DNA of 64,000 nucleotides from Nocardia transvalensis NBRC 15921. Its GTDB lineage: Bacteria > Actinomycetota > Actinomycetes > Mycobacteriales > Mycobacteriaceae. Below, piece by piece: positions 35,003 through 43,178 of this stretch (position 1 is the stretch's first letter; each line of letters begins with the position of its first letter). The stretch covers positions 16,227-80,226 of the forward strand of contig NZ_BAGL01000007.1 of assembly GCF_000308875.1 (NCBI RefSeq), read 5' to 3'. The notes beneath the pieces are model-generated. The model saw only the letters and a list, made by a program, of their open reading frames with translations, was not told the DNA's origin and made no database searches. Both the position numbers and the translations under genes were made by a program.

Positions 35003-35719
35003 ATGTCAACATATCCGGACCCGCGCGATCCGCGTGTGCAGGAGGATATTCAGGCAGCGGTGCGGCGGGCGCGTGATTCGGCGCTCGGCTCGTATATGTC
35101 CGAACAGGACATCGTCGATGCCGCGTCCGGATATCTGGGCGTGGGGCATGCGAACGCTCCCGGCATCGATACCGAGATCACCCGTGAGGTCCGTCGTCAG
35201 TCCGGCACGGACTGGACCGTCGAGGACCACCGCGGCTCGCGGTCCCATACGCCGTACGTGCAGGAACCGGCCGTCCCGGACGCCGGTGGGACAGCCCCAC
35301 CCCCACCTGTCGTTGATCCCGTTCTCGGGGTGACGGCCGATCACTGGTGTACCGACGCCGAGATCGCTGCCATGCGGAATTACGCACATTTCGACGGCGC
35401 CTTGATGCGCGACCGCTACGACCCGACCTGCCCGTCGGAGTTCTACCGCGGTTACCTGACCGCCCTGGTCGGCCTCGTGCAGTCGATCGCGCCCACCGAC
35501 CCACTCGATCACTACCGCTCCGTGGTCACCCGAATCGACGAGATCCTGAAGACCTGGACCGGTCAGCAGGACCAGCGCTCCGGCGGGGCATTCGCCATGA
35601 CCAACGCCTGGCAGTACTCCACCTCCGGAGCGTCGATGCCCCAGATCGTCGCCTTCCTACGCGGTGAGATCGCCTGCCTGGCAGAGTGTTTCCGCACCGC
35701 GACCTGGCACGGGCTGTAA
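35003..35719 (+). CDS. Hypothetical protein, 238 aa
   Basis: Strong AGGAGGGT precedes the ATG. The N-terminal third is acidic and helical, a Pro-rich linker (GGTAPPPPVVDP) follows, and the C-terminal 125 residues look folded, with CTDAEIAAMRNYAHF, CPSEFYRGYLTALVGLVQ and a final Cys-containing helix. No signal peptide or membrane segment. I recognise no family. Codon use is normal for the organism, so it is probably real. It has its own promoter region and is convergent with the hydrolase. Confidence 0.7.
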   Translation: MSTYPDPRDPRVQEDIQAAVRRARDSALGSYMSEQDIVDAASGYLGVGHANAPGIDTEITREVRRQSGTDWTVEDHRGSRSHTPYVQEPAVPDAGGTAPPPPVVDPVLGVTADHWCTDAEIAAMRNYAHFDGALMRDRYDPTCPSEFYRGYLTALVGLVQSIAPTDPLDHYRSVVTRIDEILKTWTGQQDQRSGGAFAMTNAWQYSTSGASMPQIVAFLRGEIACLAECFRTATWHGL

Positions 35720-35721
35720 CG

Positions 35722-35753
35722 GGGCAGTCCTCACGTCCGCAGTCCTTGTGCTG
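35722..35753 (-). pseudogene. Remnant of a Cys-motif small gene
   Basis: On the minus strand these 32 bases match, with five differences, the part of the 99-aa gene encoding QHKDC-x4-C. The remnant overlaps the last codons and stop of the hydrolase gene, so the hydrolase C-terminus (AAQGLRT) is read from it in another frame. It looks like a duplicated or truncated copy. Confidence 0.5.
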
Positions 35754-36657
35754 CTTCGGCGCTCGGGGCGTTGGAATCACGGGGAATCGACCTGAGGAAA
35801 TCGGCGAGGAGACGGGTGGTCTCCTCGGGAGCTTCCTCCGCGAGAAAGTGGCCGCTCCGAACCGGGGCGCCGATCACCTCCGATGCCCAGCCGCGCCAGA
35901 CCTCGAGAGGGTCGTACCAGCGCGCGATCGCCCCGCTGTCGCTCCAGAGAACCAATACGGGGCAGGCGAAGCCGCGCGCACGGTCCGCATCGTCGTGGGT
36001 GATGTCGTGCGTGGCGGCGGCCCGGTACTGCTCGCAGATGGCGTGCACCCGATCAGGGTCGTGGAACTGTTGTCGATACGCCGCTCTGACCTCGTCGGTG
36101 AAGACCTCCGGCCGATCGGCCCACTCGTCGAGCATATGGTCCACGACGGTGTCCGGGGCGCCGGCGATGAGGCGCTCGGGGATCGGTGCCGGCGCGGCGA
36201 GGAACGACCACACCCAGTACCCGAGAGCGAAGTCCCGGTTCGCGCGCGCGAAGGCGTCGGTGGTCGGGACGATATCCAGCACCGCCAACCTGTCGACTCG
36301 GTCCGGGTGGTCCAGCGCGGCGCGGTAGCCGCACCGTGCGCCACGGTCGTGCCCGACCACGGAAAACTGCTGATATCCGAGCCGGTCCATCACCTCGACC
36401 TGATCGCGCGCCAGATCCCGCATCGCATACTCGACATGGTCCGGACCGCCGGCGCCCACACCGGATGCGCCGTATCCCCGAAGATCCGTAGCCACGACAG
36501 TGAACTCGCGCGCCAGAATCGGTGCGACCAGTCGCCACATCAGATGAGTTTGCGGAATCCCGTGCAGGAGCAGAACCGCCGGGCCCGAACCACCCCGCCG
36601 CCCGAAAACCGTGCCACCACTGGTGGTAATCGTGAACTCGTCGAAGCCGTCGAACAT
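35731..36657 (-). CDS. Alpha/beta-hydrolase, haloacetate-dehalogenase/epoxide-hydrolase type
   Basis: 308 aa from MFDGFDEFTI. Fold landmarks: LLLHGIPQTHLMWR (oxyanion hole), nucleophile Asp in VVGHDRGARCGYRAA, cap domain with YWVWSFL, and the catalytic His in RSGHFLAEEAPEE. An Asp nucleophile in GHDRG with the following Arg resembles fluoro/haloacetate dehalogenases, which displace halide from haloacetate; epoxide hydrolase is the main alternative. Cytoplasmic. Its last 15 residues are encoded by sequence shared with a Cys-motif small-gene remnant. The gene follows a small membrane protein gene on the same strand after 136 bases. Confidence 0.82.
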   Translation of the reverse strand: MFDGFDEFTITTSGGTVFGRRGGSGPAVLLLHGIPQTHLMWRLVAPILAREFTVVATDLRGYGASGVGAGGPDHVEYAMRDLARDQVEVMDRLGYQQFSVVGHDRGARCGYRAALDHPDRVDRLAVLDIVPTTDAFARANRDFALGYWVWSFLAAPAPIPERLIAGAPDTVVDHMLDEWADRPEVFTDEVRAAYRQQFHDPDRVHAICEQYRAAATHDITHDDADRARGFACPVLVLWSDSGAIARWYDPLEVWRGWASEVIGAPVRSGHFLAEEAPEETTRLLADFLRSIPRDSNAPSAEAAQGLRT

Positions 36658-36793
36658 AGTGCCTCCGTCGCGGTGGACGAGGCCGCACAGGAGTATGGAA
36701 CGCGGCGCCCAGCACGCCCACATACGAGACTACGTCGCAGCAGTCGCCGCGCCAAGGAAGCCGACCCTCCGTCAAGTTCCTCGACATCGTGAT

Positions 36794-37093
36794 TCAGTAG
36801 CTGCGCCCGGAGTCGGGCCTGATCCTTCTGGCATCGGTCAGAGTTCGCCACGCTGCCGCCTTGCGCGGGCACTCCTCGCGTCGGCAATCCTTGTGCTGCT
36901 GCATCACTTTGTGCGCACCGGCCACGGTGAACGGGCGAGGTGGAGCGGCGTGTGTCCACGCCACGAACTCACCGGCGCAGGGTTCTCCGTCGTCGTCGCT
37001 GCGATCGTCCAACTCGGTGCGCACCAGCATCCCGACGACGGCGCAGAAGGTAAGGACGACCGCGAAGAGAACCGCCCAGCTTCCGGCGCTCAT
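36794..37093 (-). CDS. Small membrane protein with HxxC-x4-C motif
   Basis: 99 aa. Starts MSAGSWAVLFAVVL; one membrane helix occupies residues about 5-24, followed by an acidic linker and a C-terminal motif QQHKDCRREECPRKAAAW. The same motif occurs in the 70-aa protein encoded about 7 kb upstream and in a remnant near the hydrolase. ATG overlaps the preceding stop (ATGA), so it is translationally coupled to the 103-aa gene. Topology suggests that the Cys motif lies inside the cytoplasm or outside depending on orientation; not determined. Function unknown. Confidence 0.7.
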   Translation of the reverse strand: MSAGSWAVLFAVVLTFCAVVGMLVRTELDDRSDDDGEPCAGEFVAWTHAAPPRPFTVAGAHKVMQQHKDCRREECPRKAAAWRTLTDARRIRPDSGRSY

Positions 37094-37401
37094 GTCTGCG
37101 TGACTTCGCGGCTGTGGATCGTATGACGAGCGAAACTCATTCTCGGGAAGGCGGTTTCGACATCGATGATGCATATCAAGGCGTGTAGTTGAAGAATATC
37201 GAGATGGCTCACTGACGGAGTGATCACGACGTCGACGTCCGCCGTGCGCACCTGGTCGACTATCGGGATGACTGACGGCCTCGGCCAGTACAGGCGGTAG
37301 CCGAGCCGGTGCGCGAGCCTGCGCACTCTGGCGTTCTCCAGCTCCGGGCATCGACTGACAGCAGGGTCGACCCACACGAACGCAGTCGGATGTGTCCTCA
37401 T
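37090..37401 (-). CDS. Small resolvase-fold-like protein of unknown function
   Basis: 103 aa with AGGAGA near the ATG. The order of elements (FVWVDPAVSRCPELENAR, a helix HRLGYRLYW, a strand then ADVDVVITPSVSHLDILQL and a final strand) resembles the N-terminal domain of serine recombinases, but the catalytic Ser/Arg signature and the DNA-binding domain are missing. It may be a domesticated or unrelated protein; the resemblance is by eye only. First gene of a two-gene minus-strand operon, divergent from the HTH-TPR regulator across a strong palindrome. Confidence 0.6.
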   Translation of the reverse strand: MRTHPTAFVWVDPAVSRCPELENARVRRLAHRLGYRLYWPRPSVIPIVDQVRTADVDVVITPSVSHLDILQLHALICIIDVETAFPRMSFARHTIHSREVTQT

Positions 37402-37491
37402 GGCCTGTCGTCTCCTGTGACGGTAGGTGATGGAACTCGGGCGCACGGTCGAGCCTGATCGGCGAAAGGTGTTCTGGGCAGGGCAATTTCG

Positions 37492-37522
37492 CCCCGCAAC
37501 TTCCCGGAACGAAGTTGCGGGG
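37492..37522. promoter_or_regulatory. 12-bp-arm palindrome in the divergent promoter
   Basis: CCCCGCAACTTC and GAAGTTGCGGGG flank a 7-base centre (CCGGAAC) with no mismatch. It sits 90 bases from the small minus-strand gene and 47 from the HTH-TPR gene. An operator of the HTH-TPR protein is the simplest reading; a transcription-attenuating hairpin is the alternative. Confidence 0.7.
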
Positions 37523-37569
37523 TACCAGATCGCGCTACGGTCTGGATAGATGTGGGGGGAGGGCATTCG

Positions 37570-38907
37570 ATGAATTCGCCAGACCGGAAGAATCGTCAGA
37601 TCGCGCGCCTGATCGAACAACGTCACTGGAAACGGTGGGAAGTCGTCGATCGGGTCAATGCCGCCTATGAGCAGATCACCGGCAAACCCGGCGCGTACAG
37701 CGAGGAGTCCATCCGGCGGCTGGTCAGCGGTGTCACGAGGTGGCCGACAGAGGCGTATCGGCGCGCTCTGGAACAGACCTTCGGGGCCACCACGGCGGAA
37801 CTCGGGCTGTACAACCCTCGCGCGGCGCGAGTGAAGCCCTCGCAAACTGGTACAGGTGTTGATGCTGCCCTACGCTGGAATTGGGGCGGCGAGGAGGTTG
37901 ACGAGATGCAGCGTCGGGAGCTGATGAGAGCAATCGCCGTCCTTACGGCCGCGGTGCCGGCGATCACGGCCGTGCTGAGTGCTGACGAAGTCGAGCGCAC
38001 CATCCGCGCGATCGCTGCTCCTCGTCGGGTCGACGGCGGCGTGCTCGACAACATCGAGGCAATGCTCAACCAGGCTCGGATTCAAGACGATCTGCTCGGC
38101 CCGCAGGCGGCGATCGGGACGACGTTGACGCAGTCCAATGTCGCGGAGGCACTGCTCGCTGGTTCGACCGGCGCACTGGGGTATCGGTTGAAGTCGTTGC
38201 GTAGCAAGATCGCAACGTCTGCGGGGTGGCAACTCTTCGATCTCGGCCGTACTGACACCGCCGCTGAGCATTTCGAGAAGGCGCGCGATATCGCGGACGA
38301 AATCGGAGACGACGCCGCCGGTGCGATGGCAATGGCGGAGTGGTCCGCCATGACGGAGGAGATCGGCAAACCCTCGGTGGCTGCCGACCAAGCCGCCGCT
38401 GCCGAGATTCGGGCTACCCGATCAGGAGATCCGCTGCTTCGCGCGCATACCGCCGGCATCAGCGCGCTGGCGCAGGCCAAGGCGGGGCACGCCATGGACA
38501 CGCGCGCGGCGCTGGGACGAGCCGACAGTTTCGACATCACCGAATCGCGGACCCCGGAACAGTCGCTGGCCTACTTCTGCACGCCGGGGCACATCGCCCG
38601 CATGCGTGCCAAGTCTCTACACCAGATCGGTGATCTCGGTGCGGCCATCGAGGCGGCCGAGGAATCGCTCAGGCTGCAAGCCGTCCGGGATCGCGCGGCC
38701 TCCCATATCCTGCTCGGAACGATCTACGTCGATGCGGGGAACCTCGACGCCGCCCTCGATGAGATCCTTCTCGGCGCTGAGGCGGCGAACTCGGCGCGAG
38801 TATCCGGCCAGTTGCAGAATGCCCGAACTCTTATCCACGTCCGAGCCCCGGGCTCCGAGGTCGCGCGAACTCTCGATGCGAGAATGCAAGAGCTTCAACA
38901 GATCTGA
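37570..38907 (+). CDS. HTH-TPR regulatory protein
   Basis: 445 aa. N-terminal domain of about 85 residues (IARLIEQRHWKRWEVVDRVN, YSEESIRRLVSGVTRWP) looks like an XRE-type HTH adapted in actinobacteria. A linker follows, then helical TPR-like repeats from about residue 200: SAGWQLFDLGRTDTAAEHFEKAR, EWSAMTEEIG, SLRLQAVRDRAASHILLG and AGNLDAALDEI. Similar architecture is seen in actinobacterial regulators that sense small peptides or nucleotides. It is followed after 45 bases by a SLOG-like gene, probably in one operon. Target likely the palindrome upstream. Confidence 0.75.
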   Translation: MNSPDRKNRQIARLIEQRHWKRWEVVDRVNAAYEQITGKPGAYSEESIRRLVSGVTRWPTEAYRRALEQTFGATTAELGLYNPRAARVKPSQTGTGVDAALRWNWGGEEVDEMQRRELMRAIAVLTAAVPAITAVLSADEVERTIRAIAAPRRVDGGVLDNIEAMLNQARIQDDLLGPQAAIGTTLTQSNVAEALLAGSTGALGYRLKSLRSKIATSAGWQLFDLGRTDTAAEHFEKARDIADEIGDDAAGAMAMAEWSAMTEEIGKPSVAADQAAAAEIRATRSGDPLLRAHTAGISALAQAKAGHAMDTRAALGRADSFDITESRTPEQSLAYFCTPGHIARMRAKSLHQIGDLGAAIEAAEESLRLQAVRDRAASHILLGTIYVDAGNLDAALDEILLGAEAANSARVSGQLQNARTLIHVRAPGSEVARTLDARMQELQQI

Positions 38908-38952
38908 TCTCGGTTCCATTCGCCATTGCAACGGCGTAGAGGAGTTCGGATA

Positions 38953-39432
38953 GTGCGGATCGGCATCACCGGTCATATGAACATCAACGCAGACACGGTC
39001 CCGCTCGTCTACGAGGAGATTGCCCACCACCTTGCCGAGGCGGGTGAGATCACAGATCTAGTGGGCGTGAGTTGTATTGCCCGGGGTGCTGATTCAGTCT
39101 TCGCGCAAGCGGTGCTCGACGGCGGAGGACGGCTCGAAGTCGTGTTGCCGTCGCGGAACTATCGTGAGCGCAAAGTGAAGCCGGACCATATCGATCTATT
39201 CGATGACTTTGTGAAGCGTGCCGATACTGTCCGCGTCATGGACTTCGACGACGCCGGTGCTGAGGCCTATGAGGCGGCGAACGAGGCTGTCGTCGGTTCG
39301 GTCGATCGGCTGATCGCGGTGTGGGACGGGCAGGGCGGTGAGCGCGGCGGTACGGGAAGCGTTGTCGCCCTGGCTTACTCGAAGGGGCTGCCGGTCGACA
39401 TCGTGTGGCCGGACGGCGCAGCCCGCGGGTGA
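38953..39432 (+). CDS. SLOG-like (Rossmannoid) putative nucleotide-sensing protein
   Basis: 159 aa; GTG start with GAGGAG upstream. The sequence begins VRIGITGHMNI, then VGVSCIARGADSVFAQAVL, a strand LEVVLPSRNY, SVDRLIAVWDGQGGERGGTGS, and ends with ALAYSKGLPVDIVWP. This order (GITGH, G(A)GAD, WDG, GGTGxxxxAA) is that of SLOG/LOG-superfamily domains, which bind nucleotides or nucleotide-derived signals and are often paired with regulators or effectors in defence and signalling. No effector domain is fused. Best read as the sensing partner of the HTH-TPR protein (inference). Confidence 0.68.
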   Translation: MRIGITGHMNINADTVPLVYEEIAHHLAEAGEITDLVGVSCIARGADSVFAQAVLDGGGRLEVVLPSRNYRERKVKPDHIDLFDDFVKRADTVRVMDFDDAGAEAYEAANEAVVGSVDRLIAVWDGQGGERGGTGSVVALAYSKGLPVDIVWPDGAARG

Positions 39433-39468
39433 ATTCCCACGGGACGACAGGGTCGGTCCACCCGCGCA

Positions 39469-39639
39469 CTAGCCGTAGAGGCGGATGAAGTCCTGGGTTG
39501 GGTCGACGGCGGGCACTGTGTGGGTTGATGAGGTGCCCTCGATGGGGGTTTCCTCGACGTAGTGGGTGGGTTCGGCGGGCAGGTGGCGCCATTGGGCGCG
39601 TGGATCGTCGGCCTGTTCGCGGTGATTGTTCGATGACAT
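39469..39639 (-). CDS. 56-aa protein downstream of gadB
   Basis: Strong GGAGGGGG about five bases before the ATG; a hydrophilic product starting MSSNNHREQADDPRAQ and ending AVDPTQDFIRLYG. No membrane or metal-binding features. It follows gadB after 36 bases on the same strand, so probably the second gene of that transcript. Codon use is consistent with a real gene. Function unknown. Confidence 0.65.
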   Translation of the reverse strand: MSSNNHREQADDPRAQWRHLPAEPTHYVEETPIEGTSSTHTVPAVDPTQDFIRLYG

Positions 39640-39675
39640 GACGTCCCCCTCCGGAATCGTGTCACTTCATGGTAC

Positions 39676-41088
39676 CTATGCCAGCCCCGCTCGCTGTCGC
39701 AGTTCTTCGGTGGGGACCGTGGGGGTGGCGCTGTGGGTGAAGCCGCCTGCTTCCTCGTGTGTGAGGGGGACCGTGGGTGGGTGTTTGTCCAATTGGCCCA
39801 GGGCTCGGTGCATGTCGGTGAGGAACAGGTCGGACATGTCGTGGCTGAAGCCGTGGCGGATGAGGACTCGCATGATGGTCTCGTCGTCGCGGTCGGCGGG
39901 GAGGGGGTAGGCGGCGACGAGCCAGCCTCGGGTGCGGAGGCGGTCGGAGAGGTCGTAGAGGTTGAAGGGCTGGTCGCCCTTGATCCGCCAGGAGACGGCG
40001 GCGATGCCGTGCAGAGGGTCGCCGCCGTGGATGATCTCGAACGGACCCAGGCGTTCGATGCCCGCGGCCAGGTGTTGCGCCGCGGTGTAGGCCGCCGACT
40101 GCACGCGCCGGTAACCCTCACGGCCGAGCCGGATGAATTCGTAGTACGAGGTGACGACCTGGCCGCCGGGACGGGAGAAGTTGAGGTTGAAGGTGGCCAT
40201 ATTGCCGCCGAGGTAGTCGACGTTGAAGATCAGTTCCTCGGGCAGGTCGGCCTTCTCGCGCCAGATCGCCCAGCCCGCGCCGAGCGGGGCCAGGCCGGTC
40301 TTGTGGCCGGAGGCATTGATCGACTTCACGCGCGGTAACCGGAAGTCCCACACCAGTTCCGGCGCGGTGAAGGGAGCGAGGAAACCGCCGCTCGCGGCGT
40401 CGACGTGGATCGGGATGTCGAGACCGGTCTCGGCCTGTAGGTCGTCGAGGGCGCGGCTGATTCCGGCGACGTCCTCGAACAGGCCGGTGAAGGTCTGACC
40501 GAAGGTGGGCACCACCATCATGGTGTTCTCGTCGCAGTGCGCCGCGATGTCGTCGGGATGCATGGTCAGGCGGTCGCCGCGCAGCGGGATCTGCCGGATG
40601 TCGACGTCGAAATAGCGCGCGAACTTCTCCCAGCACACCTGGACGGGCCCGCAGACGAAATTCGGGATCCCCTGCCCGCCGCGATTGCGCCAGCGGAACT
40701 TGGCCGCCAGCCCGCCGAGCATGGCGGCCTCGCTGGAACCGGTGGTCGAGGTACCCAGCGTGGTGGCGGGATCGGGCGCCTGCCACAGGTCGGCGAGCAT
40801 GCGAACGCAGCGCCGCTCCAGCTCGGCCGTCTGTGGGTATTCGTCCTTGTCGACGATGTTCTTGTCGATCGACTCGTTCATCAGGCGACGGGCCTGGTCG
40901 TCGACCCAGGTGGTGCAGAACGTGGCCAGATTCATCCGGGCGACGCCGTCGAGCATCAGCTCGTCGTGGACGATCTGATAGGCGGCCTGCGGGAAGATCT
41001 CGGCCTTGGGGAATTCGGATTTGGGCGCACCCGACTCCAGCGGCGGCAGCGCGAACAGGTCGTCGGTTTCGGTGGGACCGTCGGGCAT
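39676..41088 (-). CDS. gadB: Glutamate decarboxylase
   Basis: 470-aa PLP-dependent group II decarboxylase converting glutamate to GABA with consumption of a proton. Key parts: TTGSSEAAMLGGLA, HVDAASGGFLAPF (PLP contact Asp), and the PLP lysine in SINASGHKTGLAPLG. The C-terminal tail (HSATPTVPTEELRQRAGLA in part) fits the length of actinobacterial GadB. Start at MPDGPTETDD. Divergent from a GadC-like transporter gene, the standard acid-stress pairing; two palindromes lie between the starts. Confidence 0.95.
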   Translation of the reverse strand: MPDGPTETDDLFALPPLESGAPKSEFPKAEIFPQAAYQIVHDELMLDGVARMNLATFCTTWVDDQARRLMNESIDKNIVDKDEYPQTAELERRCVRMLADLWQAPDPATTLGTSTTGSSEAAMLGGLAAKFRWRNRGGQGIPNFVCGPVQVCWEKFARYFDVDIRQIPLRGDRLTMHPDDIAAHCDENTMMVVPTFGQTFTGLFEDVAGISRALDDLQAETGLDIPIHVDAASGGFLAPFTAPELVWDFRLPRVKSINASGHKTGLAPLGAGWAIWREKADLPEELIFNVDYLGGNMATFNLNFSRPGGQVVTSYYEFIRLGREGYRRVQSAAYTAAQHLAAGIERLGPFEIIHGGDPLHGIAAVSWRIKGDQPFNLYDLSDRLRTRGWLVAAYPLPADRDDETIMRVLIRHGFSHDMSDLFLTDMHRALGQLDKHPPTVPLTHEEAGGFTHSATPTVPTEELRQRAGLA

Positions 41089-41180
41089 GGAATCGATGAT
41101 GGCACCTTCCGTCGAGCGGGTCTCCCCCCGATGGTTGCGGATTGTTAACGAAAGATAGCTAGGAGATCGAAAATCGCCCA

Positions 41181-41200
41181 CCACGTGCGATGTGACGTGG
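41181..41200. promoter_or_regulatory. Inverted repeat 1 between gadB and the transporter
   Basis: CCACGT and ACGTGG separated by eight bases, perfect arms. Candidate operator in the 195-base divergent promoter. Confidence 0.45.
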
Positions 41201-41211
41201 CACAGTGACCA

Positions 41212-41236
41212 CAAACGGTGTCGTTTCGGCCGTTTG
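41212..41236. promoter_or_regulatory. Inverted repeat 2 between gadB and the transporter
   Basis: CAAACGG and CCGTTTG separated by 11 bases, perfect arms, 48 bases before the transporter start. Could be a second regulator site; arms differ from those of repeat 1. Confidence 0.45.
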
Positions 41237-41283
41237 CTCGATGTTCTCGATCTTAGGGGTAGCGGGCAGCAGAAGGAGCGGTC

Positions 41284-42723
41284 ATGGCGACATCGGTGCC
41301 GGCCGACCGGGCGACGAAGACCGCCGTGGTCACCAAGTACATCTCGTGGGTGACCCTGGCGCTGATGACCACCAGTTCGGTGGCGAGCCTGCGGGCCGCC
41401 CCGACCATGGCGGTGTACGGCCTGGCGTGCGTATTCCTGTATCTACTTCCGGCGCTGCTGTTCCTGCTGCCGACCGCGTTCGTCGCGGCGGAACTGGCGT
41501 CCGGCTGGAACGGCGGCGTCTACAAGTGGGTGGGGGAGGGGCTGTCGAAGCCGCTGGGCTTCCTCGCGGTGTGGTGCCAGTTCGCGATGACGATCTTCTA
41601 CTACCCGAGCCTGCTGGCCTACGTCGCGAGCACCTTCGCCTACATCATCCATCCGTCGCTGGCGTCGAACGGGCCCTATGTGGCGATCGTGATCATCGTC
41701 ATCTACTGGGCGGGTGTGTACGTCTCCTCGCACGGCACGAAAACCGTTGCGGGACTGTCGAGTATGGGCTTGGTGATCGGCACGCTGATCCCCGGCGTAC
41801 TGCTGGTCGTGCTCGGCCTGGTATTCCTGGCCCAGGGCAACGCGTCGGCCGCGCCGATGGACTCCGCGCACCTGCTGCCCGCGTGGACCGGTCTGGCCAG
41901 CCTGGTCCTCATCGTCAACAACTTCCTCAGCTACGCCGGTATGGAGATGAACGCCGTGCACGTGTCGTCGCTGAAGGATCCCGGCCGGGAGTATCCGAAG
42001 GCGATGGTGCTGGCCGTGGCGCTGGTGCTGGCGATCTTCATCGTGCCCGCGGTGGTGATCAGCTGGGTGGTGCCGTCGCGGAACCTGAGCCTCACCGCCG
42101 GTGTGATGCAGGCGTTCGACGGATTCTTCAACCACTTCCGAATCGGTTTCCTCACACCGGTTCTCGGCGTGCTGCTGGTGGCCGCGGCGCTGGGCGGCAT
42201 GCTGACGTGGCTGGCCGGGCCGTCGAAGGGGCTGCTGCTGATCGGCCGCACCGAGGGGTATCTGCCGCCCATCCTGACCCGGGTGAACAAACACGGGGTG
42301 CAGCAGAACATGCTTGTCGCACAAGGGATTTTCACCACGCTGCTGGCGCTGCTGTACGCGTTCATCCCCGACGTCTCCAGCGCGTACTGGATCCTGTCGG
42401 TGATCACCACGCAGGTGTATCTGATCATGTACGTGCTGATGTTCCTGGCCGCCGTGCGGCTGCGGCGCACGCAGCCCGACCACCCGCGCGGCTACCGGGC
42501 GCCGATGCTGGTGGCGCTGTGTGGGCTGGGGACCGTCTCGTCGGTGGCGGCGTTCCTGATCGGCTTCGTGCCGCCCTCGCAGTACGGCAGCGGGAACGCG
42601 CTGGGTTACATCCTGCTCGTGGGCGCCGGCATGGGCATTGTCGGACTGCTGATTCCGTACCTGTTCTTCCGATTCCGCAAGCCGCACTGGAAGACCGAGG
42701 TCCCGCAGGAGGCGCTGGTATGA
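41284..42723 (+). CDS. APC-family glutamate/GABA antiporter (GadC-like)
   Basis: 479-aa transporter with about 12 membrane helices, starting ISWVTLALMTTSSVASLRAA; the segment ELASGWNGGVYKWVGEGLSKPLG is characteristic of the glutamate:GABA antiporter subgroup of APC. GadC exchanges external glutamate for internal GABA and so completes the acid-resistance cycle with GadB. ATG with AAGGAG upstream. Its stop overlaps the next gene as ATGA, so the small membrane protein is co-translated. Exact substrates are inferred. Confidence 0.88.
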   Translation: MATSVPADRATKTAVVTKYISWVTLALMTTSSVASLRAAPTMAVYGLACVFLYLLPALLFLLPTAFVAAELASGWNGGVYKWVGEGLSKPLGFLAVWCQFAMTIFYYPSLLAYVASTFAYIIHPSLASNGPYVAIVIIVIYWAGVYVSSHGTKTVAGLSSMGLVIGTLIPGVLLVVLGLVFLAQGNASAAPMDSAHLLPAWTGLASLVLIVNNFLSYAGMEMNAVHVSSLKDPGREYPKAMVLAVALVLAIFIVPAVVISWVVPSRNLSLTAGVMQAFDGFFNHFRIGFLTPVLGVLLVAAALGGMLTWLAGPSKGLLLIGRTEGYLPPILTRVNKHGVQQNMLVAQGIFTTLLALLYAFIPDVSSAYWILSVITTQVYLIMYVLMFLAAVRLRRTQPDHPRGYRAPMLVALCGLGTVSSVAAFLIGFVPPSQYGSGNALGYILLVGAGMGIVGLLIPYLFFRFRKPHWKTEVPQEALV

Positions 42724-43172
42724 CCGTGGGCCACCATCTGGAGACGGCGGAGCAGACCCGCCACCGGCGTATCGTCAACGCGGTGGTGGCGGGTGTGCTG
42801 GTGCTGATCGCGGTGATCGGGCTGCTGGTGTTCGAGCAGACGAAGCAGGACTCGAGGACCGAGCAGCTCGCGCAGCAGTTGCACGACCGGCTCGTCGCCG
42901 CGGGCCTGCCCGCTCCGGACACCGACGTGATCGGCGATTCGCTGGGCAGCGACGGCGGCCTGATCTGCCAGGATCCGACCTCGCCACTGATCGCGGCGCG
43001 TTACCGGTCTTCGATCACCAACGGCGCCTCCGGTCCAGGGAGCCGTCCGGTGATCGCCGACCGCGACACCATCGCGGCCACCGAGCTGGCCATCGATACG
43101 TACTGCCCCGATCACCTGCGCGCCTACCTCGAGCGGATGAGCGATCTGAAGCTCGGAGATACGACGAAATGA
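42720..43172 (+). CDS. Small membrane-anchored protein in the gad operon
   Basis: 150 aa. An uncleaved N-terminal helix (IVNAVVAGVLVLIAVIGLLV) anchors a soluble domain of about 100 residues facing outward, with two Cys (GGLICQDP and DTYCPDHL) that could form a disulfide. Start overlaps the transporter stop. No family recognised. Position suggests an accessory factor for the transporter or the downstream dipeptidase. Confidence 0.75.
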   Translation: MTVGHHLETAEQTRHRRIVNAVVAGVLVLIAVIGLLVFEQTKQDSRTEQLAQQLHDRLVAAGLPAPDTDVIGDSLGSDGGLICQDPTSPLIAARYRSSITNGASGPGSRPVIADRDTIAATELAIDTYCPDHLRAYLERMSDLKLGDTTK

Positions 43173-43178
43173 GCTGAT

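Noticed and set aside
36053..36787. 244-codon minus-strand frame near the dehalogenase-like gene
   Set aside because: Out-of-frame shadow of the hydrolase; Arg/Gly-rich with no motifs.
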